Shown in pieces: positions 36,156-46,425 of a DNA stretch of 52,207 nt. Positions within the stretch are counted from its first letter, which is position 1, and each line of letters opens with the position of its first letter. The translations under genes and the position numbers were made by a program. This DNA comes from Ophiothrix spiculata (lineage: Eukaryota; Echinodermata; Ophiuroidea; Amphilepidida; Ophiotrichidae). The stretch lies in the NCBI GenBank assembly GCA_000969725.1, contig JXSR01S043680.1, one strand, 5' to 3'. The notes under the pieces are model-generated. The model did not search any database. It was not told the DNA's origin and saw only the letters and a list, made by a program, of their open reading frames with translations.

Positions 36156-36254
36156 ATTCCATGGCAAATGAAATACAAGGCGCAAATGGAAGCAGAACTT
36201 ACTGACAAGGGACCAGATGAGCCTGATATTGCAATAGATCTACTCCTTGAGTAA
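36156..36254 (+). CDS. Candidate last coding exon, copy 1
   Basis: A splice acceptor (TTACTTCTTCTCAG, ending 36155) precedes a 32-residue frame that begins IPWQMKYKAQ, contains KGPDEPDIAID and ends LLLE plus stop at 36252-36254. AATAAA follows at 36266-36271. The composition is coding-like and acidic. I do not recognise the protein. A second copy at 37836-37916 keeps the frame and nearly all residues. Upstream exons were not found; they would lie left of the unit array, in the gap, or outside the window. Confidence 0.6.
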   Translation: MPWQMKYKAQMEAELTDKGPDEPDIAIDLLLE

Positions 36255-36419
36255 ACTGTATTGGTAATAAAGCGAAACCAGCATTTGCAGTGGCATTATT
36301 TTGTTTTATTTCTTCTAAACTTTGTTAAAGGTGCAATTAGACTAAATTTCAAAATGTAATCTGCAGATAATTTGCACTTTGTATGCTTGATTACTAAAGA
36401 AATATTGTGACAAAGTTGA

Positions 36420-36735
36420 TTAAGGGTAAAGGGAATCCATCTGCTTAGGAAAATGTGAACCCTAACTATTTTTTAATCATGAAAAGATAAATACTTTCTA
36501 CTGTCATGGATTATGGCAGGGGTTAGTCATGCATTACGAAGCGAGGGATCTACCGCTGAGCTATCAAGGCAGCGTTGAAATCGTGAACTAAAATCTAAAA
36601 TATAAACATTAATGCCGTATTTTTCAATATGTATGCCAAAAATTGTGATATTCTGGTGTAAGTAGGTAAAACCTTGCCGTAAACATGACATTCAGACGAG
36701 CGAGACGTTTTTAGGGACTGTAGCATTAAAACCTT
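36420..36735 (+). repeat. Dispersed repeat with tRNA-like core, deleted copy
   Basis: Matches 39200-39965 and 30255-30985 at both ends, with an internal deletion of about 400 bp. Ends in CGAGACGTTTTTAGGGACTG like the others. The tRNA-like part (minus strand, near 36505-36575) keeps the box A-like half but has lost most of box B. With the exon at 36156 it forms one duplicated block whose second copy is at 37836-39965. Confidence 0.7.
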
Positions 36736-37539
36736 CAGCAAAGCCTAAATCTAGGACATTTTATTTTGCATGCATGCTGATCTTTGGTATGATGGGTATG
36801 TTTTAAACGTATGTATTGATGCTATACCTTGTTGTTAAAATTGGCTTTTATATAGTAGAATCAAAATACTGCAATAATTTGTTGACCCTGTAATCACCAT
36901 TTCCAACCATACATCATTTGCAAATTCCTTGCTTCTGTCTGTGTTATTAACTGTAAGGCGCTGTGTACTAAATTTTGATTGAATCTTCAAAGCAAGCAAA
37001 ATACATGGTTGTTGCGTTTTTTCAGTTAGTGGCAAGTTAAGCTTGAACCGCCACTTGCAGACATAATTGAATTCGAAGCTGATTTAAAGAATGAGGGCAG
37101 AGTACTTAAAATATCAACGGAAAAGCAGACGATGGTGGCCGCGCAATAAATTGCCTGTTTACCTGACTGTTTACTCAAATTTGATACCGTATTCATTCGT
37201 GGTATCGCCCGTATATTTCAATGCGTAACTACAAAGAATATTAGTTCTTTAGAATATCTTTTTAGTTTTCTGGGGTTGAAGTCCCAACTCCAACGGTTTT
37301 GAAATCTGCATATGTTTATACACTAAGTAAGGGCATAAAATGAAATTTTCGAGCTTTAGTTAAAATTCAAGTTTTTTTGAATGGGAGTTTCAAAATAAAA
37401 TGACAGTCACGTTCTACCCCCCCCCCCCCCCCCCCCCATCCCTGCGGAACATGTAGCACGAGTAAACTAAAAGTGAACATTCTGACGACGCCACGATTCT
37501 TGAGTCTTATCAGTACTCTTATCTATATAATAATACGCA
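36736..37539. other. Intergenic, no gene seen
   Basis: AT-rich, with a C-run at 37418-37437. A minus-strand frame at 36835-37035 shows no domain. Confidence 0.45.
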
Positions 37540-37835
37540 ATGTGTTAGTCTTTGGTCTGTCGGGGTGGGTGTGTGTCTGTGTGTCTCTCCGTACAAATGT
37601 GGTGCACGTTTTTGTGTTTGGGGTATATGCGCATAACTCCGAGATCCATCCATCGATCTCGACCATACTCGCACCACACATAGCCCCCACCTCAAGATAT
37701 GTCCATAGGCTCAAGGTCAAGGTCAGTCAAGGTCAAAATGTCATCATCCAAGGTAAAAAGATAATTTTCAAGGTCAAAGACATAAATGTTCAAAAAAGTC
37801 ATGCAAGGTCATCCAAAGTCATTTCAAGGTCACAT
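37540..37835 (+). repeat. AAGGTCA-rich repeat abutting exon copy 2
   Basis: Begins with a GGTGGGTGTGTGTCTGTGTG tract. From 37707 to 37833 it contains six AAGGTCA words, five of them as TCAAGGTCA, all in one orientation. It joins the duplicated exon directly at TACAAGGCG, replacing the splice acceptor found at copy 1. Similar in style to 14107-14614. Confidence 0.7.
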
Positions 37836-37916
37836 TACAAGGCGCAAATGGAAGCAGAACTTGATGACAAGGGACCAGATGAGCCTGATATTGCAATAGA
37901 TCTACTTCTTGAGTAA
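37836..37916 (+). pseudogene. Candidate last coding exon, copy 2 (acceptor lost)
   Basis: Same frame as 36156-36254 from YKAQ to LLLE plus stop at 37914-37916. Only one residue differs: ELT becomes ELD. The acceptor and first residues are replaced by the AAGGTCA repeat. The AATAAA that should follow is interrupted after AATA by the TIR element at 37932. The frame itself reads back into the repeat without a stop, to about 37473. Probably non-functional unless used as an alternative exon. Confidence 0.6.
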
Positions 37917-37931
37917 ACTGTATTAGTAATA

Positions 37932-39054
37932 CAGCGTGAGTCAAAATGAAGTTCACCGAGATTCAAAACTGTATAACAAAATAACTACTGATATTTAAAA
38001 CTATTGTTACGCATCTTAGAAATGTGCAGACTCTTCTGCTTATTTTGATAAAAAAGAATGAAGGAAATCGGTAATTCCTAGGAGACGTTATGTCTGTTTT
38101 AGTAAAAAAAAATGCATTTTACAAGCTTTCCACAGAATTGATGAGCGAACAAAATGCAAAGTACTTCAGCTGTGCAGTCATCTGTTACTAATACCCTGTC
38201 TTCTTTAGGCAAAGATTGATGCAGTTTGGAGGTCTGTCATTTCTGTTCACAATCCAAGTCTCAGATCCTCATGGTCCTCTTTTGCACTTAACAATTCTGG
38301 CTTACAATTTGCTTTAGCTTTGCTCTGCAAAACGTCTTTGAACCTCTGAAGGCCTGTGTGTTTTCAATTAGGTTTCAATTACGAACTGCCTTGTTAGAAG
38401 GTTTCATACGATGTACAACTTCCAGTACCAACGACCAGCTTTACAAATTTAGAGTCAGGCAGGTTCTAAACTGGTTTCATGCGTACAATTAGTTGATATT
38501 TGAATTTTGAAACTCCTGCACCAAATTCCTAGTTGTTATTACATGATTCTGTTTAAGTTTTCCTTTCATTTAAAGATCAGCATATTATGGACAGCTTTTC
38601 CTATGAATGGCCAATCTCCTTGATTCAATGTTTAAATATCAGTCAAAGGAAGGGTAGGGTATTCATAAACAAGTAATTACTCTGCTCAATCAAGGGTTTA
38701 CTTTGCATTTTTAATTGGTTTGCTTATTTATTCCGTGAACAGCTTGAAAATTGGTTTTTTTACTAAACCAAGCATAACTTCTCTTAGGAATTACCGACTT
38801 CCTTCATTCTTTTTTTAAAATAAGCAGAAGAGTCTGCACAATTTAAAGATAATTAACAATTGTTTTAAATATCAGTAGTTCTTTTGTTATACGGGATTGA
38901 ATCTCGATCAACTTCATTTTGACTCACGCTGTACTGTTGATAATTGATATTGCTATTTCAACATTTCCAAGCTGCATAACAATTGTTTTGATAATCTGTA
39001 GTTCTTTTGTTATACAGGTTTGAATCTCGGTCAACTACATTTTGACTCACGCTG
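37932..39054. mobile_element. 1.1-kb TA-site TIR element with duplicated right end
   Basis: TIR about 80 bp: CAGCGTGAGTCAAAATGAAG at the left and the same read from the right. TA at 37930-37931 and 39055-39056. The empty site is seen at 36268-36271. A complete right end occurs at 38931 and again at 39054, so the last 123 bp repeat the end. Interior AT-rich, without a transposase frame. Confidence 0.82.
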
Positions 39055-39199
39055 TAAAGTTAAACCATCATTTGTAGTGGCATTATTTTGTTTTATTTCT
39101 TCTAAAATGTGTTAAAGGTGCAATTAGACTAAATTTCAAAATGTAATCTGCAGATAATTTGCACTTTATATGCTTGATTACTAAAGAAATATTGTGACA

Positions 39200-39965
39200 A
39201 AGTTGATTAAGGGTAAAGGAAATCCATCTACTCAGGAAAATGTGAATTCTAACTTTTTTTTAATCATGAAAAGATAAATAGTTTCCACTGTCTTTGAGGG
39301 GACTCGAACCATGGATTATGGCAGGGGTTAGTCATGCATTACGAAGCGAGGGATCTACCGCTGAGCTATCAATGCAGCGTTGAGATCGTGAACTAAAATC
39401 TAAAACATAAACATTAGAATGCCGTATTTTTCTTTTGTTTACATAAAAATTGCAATGTTTGCCTCATTGAAATGCTCAATTTGTAAGTAAATTATGTGAA
39501 TGCGTATATCAGACAAAATGTAGATAATGTAGATACTTAAAACAGTCAATTCACAGCTCAAAGAGGGCGAACTCAGAGTCGTAATTCAAGTCCGGATTTT
39601 CGGGCAAAACAACGCGGGTTTGTTACATTATCATTCAAAATCAACTCAGCATATTTATAAAATATTGTTTGTAATTCAATAAGAAGTATCAAGCCTACAA
39701 TCTGTCAAAATTTGAAATCAGTCGAATTGTTCGAACATCATGAAATTATGAGGTTTCGGCGAAAAAGTGTCAACTTTTTCGAAGTAGTCTTTAGGCGTCA
39801 TTTTGACCTTGATAATGGACGTGAAATCACTAGTAAAGTTTTAAATATAAATTAAAGACTCCATTTAATATGTACGCCAAAAATTGTGATATTCTGATAG
39901 GTCTAAGTAGGTAAAACCTTGCAGTAAACATAACATTCAGACCAGCGAGACGTTTTTAGGGACTG
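39200..39965 (+). repeat. Dispersed repeat with tRNA-like core, full copy
   Basis: Longest of three copies (others 30255-30985 and 36420-36735). A minus-strand tRNA-like block at 39293-39378 has box A-like TAGCTCAGCGGTAGA and box B-like GGTTCGAGTCCC; the ends can pair roughly as an acceptor stem. The rest is non-coding. All copies end at CGAGACGTTTTTAGGGAC. Confidence 0.7.
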
Positions 39966-39971
39966 TACTAG

Positions 39972-40177
39972 CAGGGCCGGACTGGGTTCTCAAACCGGCT
40001 GTGGCAAAAAATATTAAAGCGGCCCTTTTCGACCATGGCAGCGAAGCGTGCAACGGATGGAGTCCATTTTTGAAGTAAATCCTCTTTCTTCTTTGTGAGT
40101 AACCGGCCCTGAGCGGCCCAAAAACAAGCAGCCCATGTGGCGATCGCCAAAACGCCACCGTTGCCAGTCCGCCCATG
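39972..40177. mobile_element. 206-bp short TIR element
   Basis: Ends CAGGGCCGGACTGG and, from the right, CATGGGCGGACTGG. The interior is GC-richer than its surroundings. A clean TSD was not found, so the boundaries are less sure than for neighbouring elements. Overlapping frames on the minus strand are chance. Confidence 0.55.
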
Positions 40178-40394
40178 TGTGTTGTGTACTTGCTATATTT
40201 ATAATACTTGTCAACACTAATTTACCCTTGATGTATTCTCCTGTAACCAGCTCAGTTTGACTGGTAAACTATATTGGCCTTTAAGAAGTGTTTCTATGTA
40301 TTTGAAGCACTTTTATTGGCAATTTAAGGCACCATTGTCATTAAGTCAACCAGTTTGATACCCTATCAGAGCTTTACAAGCCAAATTTGATACC

Positions 40395-40863
40395 CAGTGG
40401 CGTAGTTAGAGGCCCACCCTTTACTGCCCGTCCGTCGTCGGTTAAAAAAGCGCCCGTCGGTAAAGCTGAGCCGACTTGCCGAAGGTCGGGCGGCGATACT
40501 GCATAAATAGTCGATCGTTTCGAGCGGTCGTAGCGGCCTGCCAATGTCAGTTTCTGCAAAAAGTAACTTATATAGATGATTTTTCAACATTTTGGCATAA
40601 ACTGATTATAACCACATTAATCCAAAAATATTTCAATTAGTCTTTCAGCGGTGTGTCAAAAAGTTAAAACTCCGGAGCTTCCGGGGGCTTTGCCCCCCCT
40701 GGACACCCACCAGGGGCCCTAAGGCGGGCCCCTGGACCCTACCCGTTATTCGCTCCGCTCACTTTGTTCACTCCGCTCGCATGGTCAATACAAATTTGTC
40801 TGTTCGGCTGAATCATATTGTGCCTCCAACCCACTTTCAAAAAACTGGCTACGCCACTAACTG
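40395..40863. mobile_element. 469-bp hAT-like element, 8-bp TSD TTGATACC
   Basis: TTGATACC at 40387-40394 and 40864-40871. Ends CAGTGGCGTAG and, from the right, CAGTTAGTGGCGTAGCC, close to the CAGTGGCGTA consensus of many hAT elements. A GC-rich core at 40675-40780 contains CCCCCTGG / CCAGGGG words and CGCTCCGCTCAC-type repeats. Non-coding. Confidence 0.85.
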
Positions 40864-40997
40864 TTGATACCCTATGGGAGACTTGTAGAGCACCATGTCG
40901 ATTTTCATACCCTATATTGCAAGTCTCGAGACCTGTCTCTAGAAAATATAATATAACATAATACAAACTATAGCACGGCTCAAATCACTGTATTCAT

Positions 40998-42100
40998 GAT
41001 ATAATATAATATAATATAATATAATATTATAAATTAAAGCACTTTTTGCGTATTTCAAAATATTGAAATACAAAAACGGGGTTAGATTTTTGTTGGTTTT
41101 CAAGAAAAATTACAAAAACAGACAGTTTTTAATAAAATGTGATTACTTTGATGCCACCGCTGTTTGATCACCATTGAAGTATAGCCATTTATAGCCAAAG
41201 GCACATTATTGATGGGAATATTTCTATATCTATTTTCTAGGTTTTAAGATTCTCTGAACCTTAGTTTTGATATTTGCCACATAGATAAGGTAAAGGAGAC
41301 CAAAACAAACTTTATTCTTGTTAAATTTACACACCAAAAATTTGATTTATGCAATATGCAAATAATTAATTTCAAAAAATGAATAGCGCCACCAATAATG
41401 AAATCTCAAAATATTCAGAGGAGGGTGGTCGTGGCAACTGTTACTGGTTGCCGGACGGTATATACGGTATCGTAGCCGATCCCCGGTGACGTCATGTCCT
41501 ATACCGCCTCTGGCGTGAAGCCGTTGGGATTCGTGGAAAAATACTACTTCCGGGATGATCACTAAAATTATTTTCGTAATCGGTAAAAAAATATGATAAC
41601 ATACATAAAAAGTGGGGTTCACGCGTGAACCCCAGCGGATTTAGAGTGACATAATTATGTTGATTACTACAAGAACACTTTTGTATTTTTTTGAGGAAAG
41701 ATAAAAATATGATCTTTGGAATTTTTTCTTCAATACGTGAGTCACGTGACCCAATAGAAATACACGTAAATCGTACCCTAAATTTGCATTCTAGAAATCC
41801 CTCGTCCCTAAATCTAGTGGATGCTATTTATCGTGTCCGCCACCGCCTGAAAATATTGGCTAAAAATGATGTATTTTGATCCAAAATTAGCACGTTTTGA
41901 GATCAAACGTGAAATTAAACTATGGAAACAAATATAACAATTCACCACCTAATACCAGAACTGATCTTAACAGTTTTAAGAGCCTGCATTTATTGTAACA
42001 GTCCATCAAACATGCAGCGTTGATGACTTATCTGCGTCTGCATAATTCCCCGCGTATATATTACGCAGCGATGCAGCGCGTGATTAATTAAAGGCATTAG
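40998..42100. repeat. Dispersed repeat pieces and ATAAT microsatellite
   Basis: (ATAAT)n at 40998-41027. 41030-41165 resembles 9075-9190 and 42030-42090 resembles 9200-9260, so this may be a longer relative of the TTAA element at 8813 with extra middle sequence. A 20-bp perfect palindrome lies at 41614-41633. No gene was recognised. Confidence 0.5.
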
Positions 42101-42813
42101 CATGATTAGTAAAGAGCAAAAAAATGGCTAGGAAGTTGGACCGGTTCTAAATATTCAAAGTCACGGAGCCCTGTCCGATTGGGTCAACATTTTTTTAAAC
42201 TTTCTGAGATTTTGGTACCAAAATATTCCACATATTTTTCTCATTACCCATGTGAAATTTTACGGCTGAAATGTGTTGCATTTCGGAGATATAAGTGAAA
42301 ATGTGCTAAATAATGGTAACCATAGTATTACCGACACAGTAAAGTATAGGGAAGTGGAAAATACAAAATTGCTTATAAAATCAAAACGGTTGTGCCGATT
42401 TAACTGAAATTTGAAATTGAAACATATTAAGTGGTTATCTTTCATTTGACAGTGAAAATTAGAATTTATAAATCTGACCATGTACCTTTAACTAATTGTT
42501 GCAAAAACCCTTGTTTTGGTGAGTTTATCAAAAAGGGAATAATATTTCTTGTTCAAAATAACCACTCTAAGTATGTTTTACTTTACAAGTTTAGTTGAAA
42601 TAAATCAACTGGTTAAATATCATTCCATGAACAATGATGAAGTGGAGCTAATCATATTCTAGTGTCAGATTGAATGGATTGGTCCCACTATTTCTCCATC
42701 CCTGAAGCATGAAAAAATGCATTAGAAGAGCAGCATAATGATTTTAAATGCTATTATTTTTTTTGGGTGATTACTAGTCTTGTACTTTGCAACTTTGTAC
42801 CCCCCCCCCCCCC

Positions 42814-42847
<34 letters not shown>

Positions 42848-43004
42848 ACTGATGAAAAAAAGAAAAGAAAAGAAATCAGTTGTATAGGCTCTTTTGGAGA
42901 TTTGGGAAATATTTTGGTTTATGGTGCATTTGCAGCGGCTTTACTGTGAATATTACATCTTGAATGCATGAGAACGTCACAAGCTGTCACAAAAGGCTTG
43001 TCGA
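42101..43004. other. Intergenic with poly-C/poly-A run
   Basis: No gene seen. A run of about 15 C followed directly by about 31 A lies at 42800-42845. Confidence 0.5.
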
Positions 43005-43487
43005 TTCCACAGCACTAATTGATCTACCCCGCACCACCCTATGGCACATGCGGGCCGCCATTACACGACACACCGGTTGCACTAAAGTGTCTCAAAAGTA
43101 GTTAAAATGTGGGTTGAGTGGCTTAGTTTTGTTCTAGATATTTACTTTGGATGTCTGTCAACAAATATTGATGCAAAAATCTCAGTTTTTCTCCAATATA
43201 AGCTCATATTTGGTCATTTTCCCTCTAAATTGAGAGACGCAAAAATGGTCTAGAAATCACCCAGAACACGAGCTGCCGTTTAACATGTTAAAAATGTAGG
43301 GTAGTGTAGGGAAAAATCGAGCTGCTGAACCCCACTTCAAATGCTTGTCAAATGATAGTAAATATCATTGTTTTTCAGAAAATCAATGGTTTTATTGCAT
43401 TGTCACACCATAAATGTTAAATTTTGGGGTAAAAAAGACACGATATTTGCATGTAAAACAATAGGAATACCAATTAGTGCTGTGGAA
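43005..43487. mobile_element. Probable 483-bp TIR element
   Basis: TTCCACAGCACTAATTG at the left and the same sequence read from the right end. The interior is non-coding. No TSD could be fixed, so the exact ends are uncertain. Confidence 0.5.
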
Positions 43488-44559
43488 CCTGTCACACCAC
43501 TGCCGTGACGTCATCAACATTAGGAGAGCATCGCCAATACTTTAACGAAATCTTTTCATAAACACGCGTCGGCATTGCACCGCAAAAAAATCAGTGACAT
43601 TATGCTGCCACTTAAATTTTTAGACTCCTCGCGATGCATTTCAAATTGTCTTAATACCTCTCCTAGGTCTTCGCAAATACATCGTAACATCGCCTCGACG
43701 TCGTCATGATATGTTTAAGGTTCCGATCACATTCTCATCCCCCAGAGCTCAACTGGCCGGAAGTAGTATATTTTTGATGCTAAATGAAAGCCCATATTTT
43801 CCTGATTACAAATCCTAAATTTCACCTCAAAATTCTTTATAGTGTCGAAGATATAACAGAAAATGTAAAATTAATTGGTATACTTATTTTCGATTTCTCT
43901 TGTATTTACATAATAACATCCCAATGGTTGCATACTTTTTGCCTCTCAGGAGAAAACAAGAAACAAGCTTGCACAATGCATTTTAGAGGTCAAAGTCACC
44001 CAGTTAAAAGTAAATTATACACATCCTAAAATAGGAACCTACACCTTTAAGACATCGAGCATCGCTTTTTGTCATGCATCAGTGAAGTTTTCAAGACCTC
44101 GATGCATTCCTGATCGCAAATGCACAACCCCAGACGTATAGTGCGACCAAGCTCATATGAGTTAGGCTCACTCTTGACTCCACTGTTTGTCTCACTAGAT
44201 TGCAACTCAGATCTTTATATTTTGTATCATCTGCTATAATTGTCCCTCACAAAAATGTTCTAGTTTTAGACTTGTCATAATCAAAAATGATGCAGAATAT
44301 TTATTTACAATCAGGTTAAGTGCAGATTACATTATTTGATCAAACAAATACAAGTTTAACATGTTTCACAAAGAATTAAACGAGAACACGTGCAAGTTCA
44401 ACTCACCAATTAACATTTCAAATTTGTTATTGTTCTTTGGTACGGGATTCATGAATTTCCCTGTGAGATGTTTCCATAATGAAGCATTCGTTGAAAATTT
44501 ATTTATTAGGCTTCGTTTCAAGATTTTCCGGACCTCTCGTGTTTAATACTGCTATTTGT
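43488..44559. other. Intergenic between repeat and zinc-finger remnant
   Basis: No gene or repeat boundary recognised. Frames at 43784-44029 and 44361-44546 lack domains. Confidence 0.4.
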
Positions 44560-44804
44560 CTATGGGAAATATTTGTCGCAATTTATATGGTTTGTGCCCT
44601 CTCATGACATACCTTGGTACCTAAATCCGAGAAATATTTGCTGCAGTAGTTACACTAAAACGGTTTCTCTTTGATATGTGTCCTCAAATGGCACACCCTG
44701 CTATTTACATGTGAGAAGCATTTGCTGCAGTATTCACACTTATATATAGTTTTTCTTTGGTATGTATCCTCTTACGGCAAATCCCGCTATTTACACACGA
44801 GAAA

Positions 44805-45076
44805 CCAAGGGCGTCGGAAGGAAAATAGAAGTCGTGCGGCCACAGTGGGCCACTGGTAAAAGTGGTGCAGCCTGTTGCCCATTTGTAAGTAAACAACTAA
44901 GCCCAAGAAGTCAGTCATTACTAAAAACGAATATACTACTATGTTGTATTTGTTTATGTTAGACGATAATTAAACACACTAAATTAATTTATATTTTTGA
45001 ATATTTATTTTTCTGGCCGAAAAGTGGTGCGGCCAAAGCCCACATCACTTGGCCCATACGGTTCCGACGTCCCTGG
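44805..45076. mobile_element. Short TIR element inside the zinc-finger remnant
   Basis: Ends CCAAGGGCGTCGGAA and, from the right, CCAGGGACGTCGGAA. Finger sequence flanks it on both sides. The interior has GTGGTGCGGCC-like words near each end and an AT-rich middle. No clean TSD; the flanking fingers do not join exactly, so some host sequence was lost. Confidence 0.6.
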
Positions 45077-45386
45077 TTTTTCCTGCCACCTGCCTGTGAG
45101 AAACATTTGCTGCAGTAGTGCAGTAGTTACACTTATACGGTTTCTGTGTTTTCTCATGGGCTTTCACCTGTTGTCTACTTGAGAAACATGTTCTCTTTGG
45201 TGTGTCCTCTCATGGCGTATCCTTGTACTTGAATCAGAGAAACATTTGTCACAATAATTACATTGATAAGGTTAAGTATGTGTCCTCTCATGGTCTCTCT
45301 TGCTTCTTGCCTGCAAGAAACATTTGCTGCAATAGTTACACTTAATGTTCTCTTTTTGGTATGTGTCCTCTCATGAGCAATTTTGC

Positions 45387-46027
45387 GGGGACAGCTCGCT
45401 AGTCCGACAACTCGCTAGTCCGACGGCTCGCTAGTCCGACAGCTCGCTAGTCCGAATTTTAAAAACAGCTCGCCAGTCCGACTTTCAAAACAGACTCGCT
45501 AATCCGAATTTTAAAATAGGCTCGCTAGTCCGAATTTTGAAATAGGCTCTCTAAGTCCGAATTTTAAAAACAGCTCGCCAGTCCGAATTTAAAAAACAGC
45601 TCGCTAGTCCGAATTTAAAAATAGGCTCGCTAGTCCGAATTTTAAAAACAGCTCGCTAGCGAGCCGTTTTTTAAATTCGGACTGGCGAGCTGTTTTTCAA
45701 ATTCGGACTAGCGAGCCTATTTTAAAATTCGGACTAGCGAGCCGTTTTTAAAACTCGGACTAGCGAGCTGTTTTTCAATTTTCGGACTAGCGAGCTGTTT
45801 TTTATATTCGGACTAGCGAGCTGTTTTTCAATTTTCGGACTAGCGAGCTGTTTTTTATATTCGGACTAGCGAGCCTACTTTCGTATTCGGACTAGCGAGC
45901 TGTCGGACTGGCGAGCTGTTTTTTCGGACTAGCGAGCCTTTTTCAAGGTAATATTTTTCCTATTCTATAACGTTTCGGACTAGCGAGCCTTCGGACTAGC
46001 GAGTCGTCGGACTGACGAGCGGACCCC
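45387..46027. mobile_element. 641-bp foldback element of CTCGCTAGTCCGA repeats, 8-bp TSD
   Basis: AATTTTGC occurs on both sides (45379-45386 and 46028-46035). Ends are GGGGACAGCTCGCTAGTCC and, from the right, GGGGTCCGCTCGTCAGTCC. About 12 copies of CTCGCTAGTCCGA spaced by AATTTTAAAAACAG-type spacers form the left arm, and about 14 inverted copies form the right arm. They meet at the palindrome GCTCGCTAGCGAGC (45651-45664). It splits a zinc finger within its helix (between SKI and HERTH). The 8-bp TSD points to a hAT-type transposase supplied in trans. Almost no sequence other than the repeats is present. Confidence 0.92.
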
Positions 46028-46425
46028 AATTTTGCTACCTGTTTGTGAAAAACTTTTGTTACAGTAACTACATTGGTAAGGTTTCTCTTTGGTATGTGTC
46101 CTATCATGGATTTTTTTGCTACCTGTCTGCGAGAAACTTTTGCTGCAATAGGGTTTCTCTTTGGTATGTATCCTCTCATGCTTTACCCTGCTACTTGTAC
46201 CCGAGAACCATTTGTTGTAGTAGTTACACTTATATGGTTTCTCTTTGGTATGTGTCCTCTTATGGCATACCCTCGCACTTGCATCGGAGACACATTTGTC
46301 ACAATTATTTAACCATATGTTTACCGATAAGGTTACTCTTTAGTATGTGTTCTCTCGTGGCGTACATTTTGTACCTTGTTACCGCGAAACGTTTATCACA
46401 ATAATTACATTCATAAGGCTCATTC

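Larger units (their letters stand above)
44560..46425 (-). pseudogene. Decayed C2H2 zinc-finger array
   Basis: Minus-strand fingers of the same type as the array at 47014-48364, read from about 46425 downward. Readable pieces include PYECNYCDKRF, a finger with the second Cys changed to Tyr (CNYYNKWF), a finger missing four residues ([14 protein letters not shown]), [15 protein letters not shown], and beyond the foldback insert HERTHTKKRT and CNYCSKCFLQARSK. Breaks: frameshifts near 46365, 45345 and 45190, stops in linkers (46340s, 45270s), and insertions at 45387-46027 and 44805-45076. It follows the intact array by 590 bp on the same strand and was probably once its C-terminal part. Confidence 0.85.

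Noticed and set aside
39290..39390. Possible functional tRNA gene on the minus strand
   Set aside because: Promoter boxes are good, but the anticodon arm and acceptor stem are imperfect and the sequence is part of a multi-copy repeat.
42800..42845. Poly-C then poly-A run as a retrotransposition tail
   Set aside because: No SINE, LINE or processed-gene body precedes it; most likely simple sequence or an assembly-prone run.
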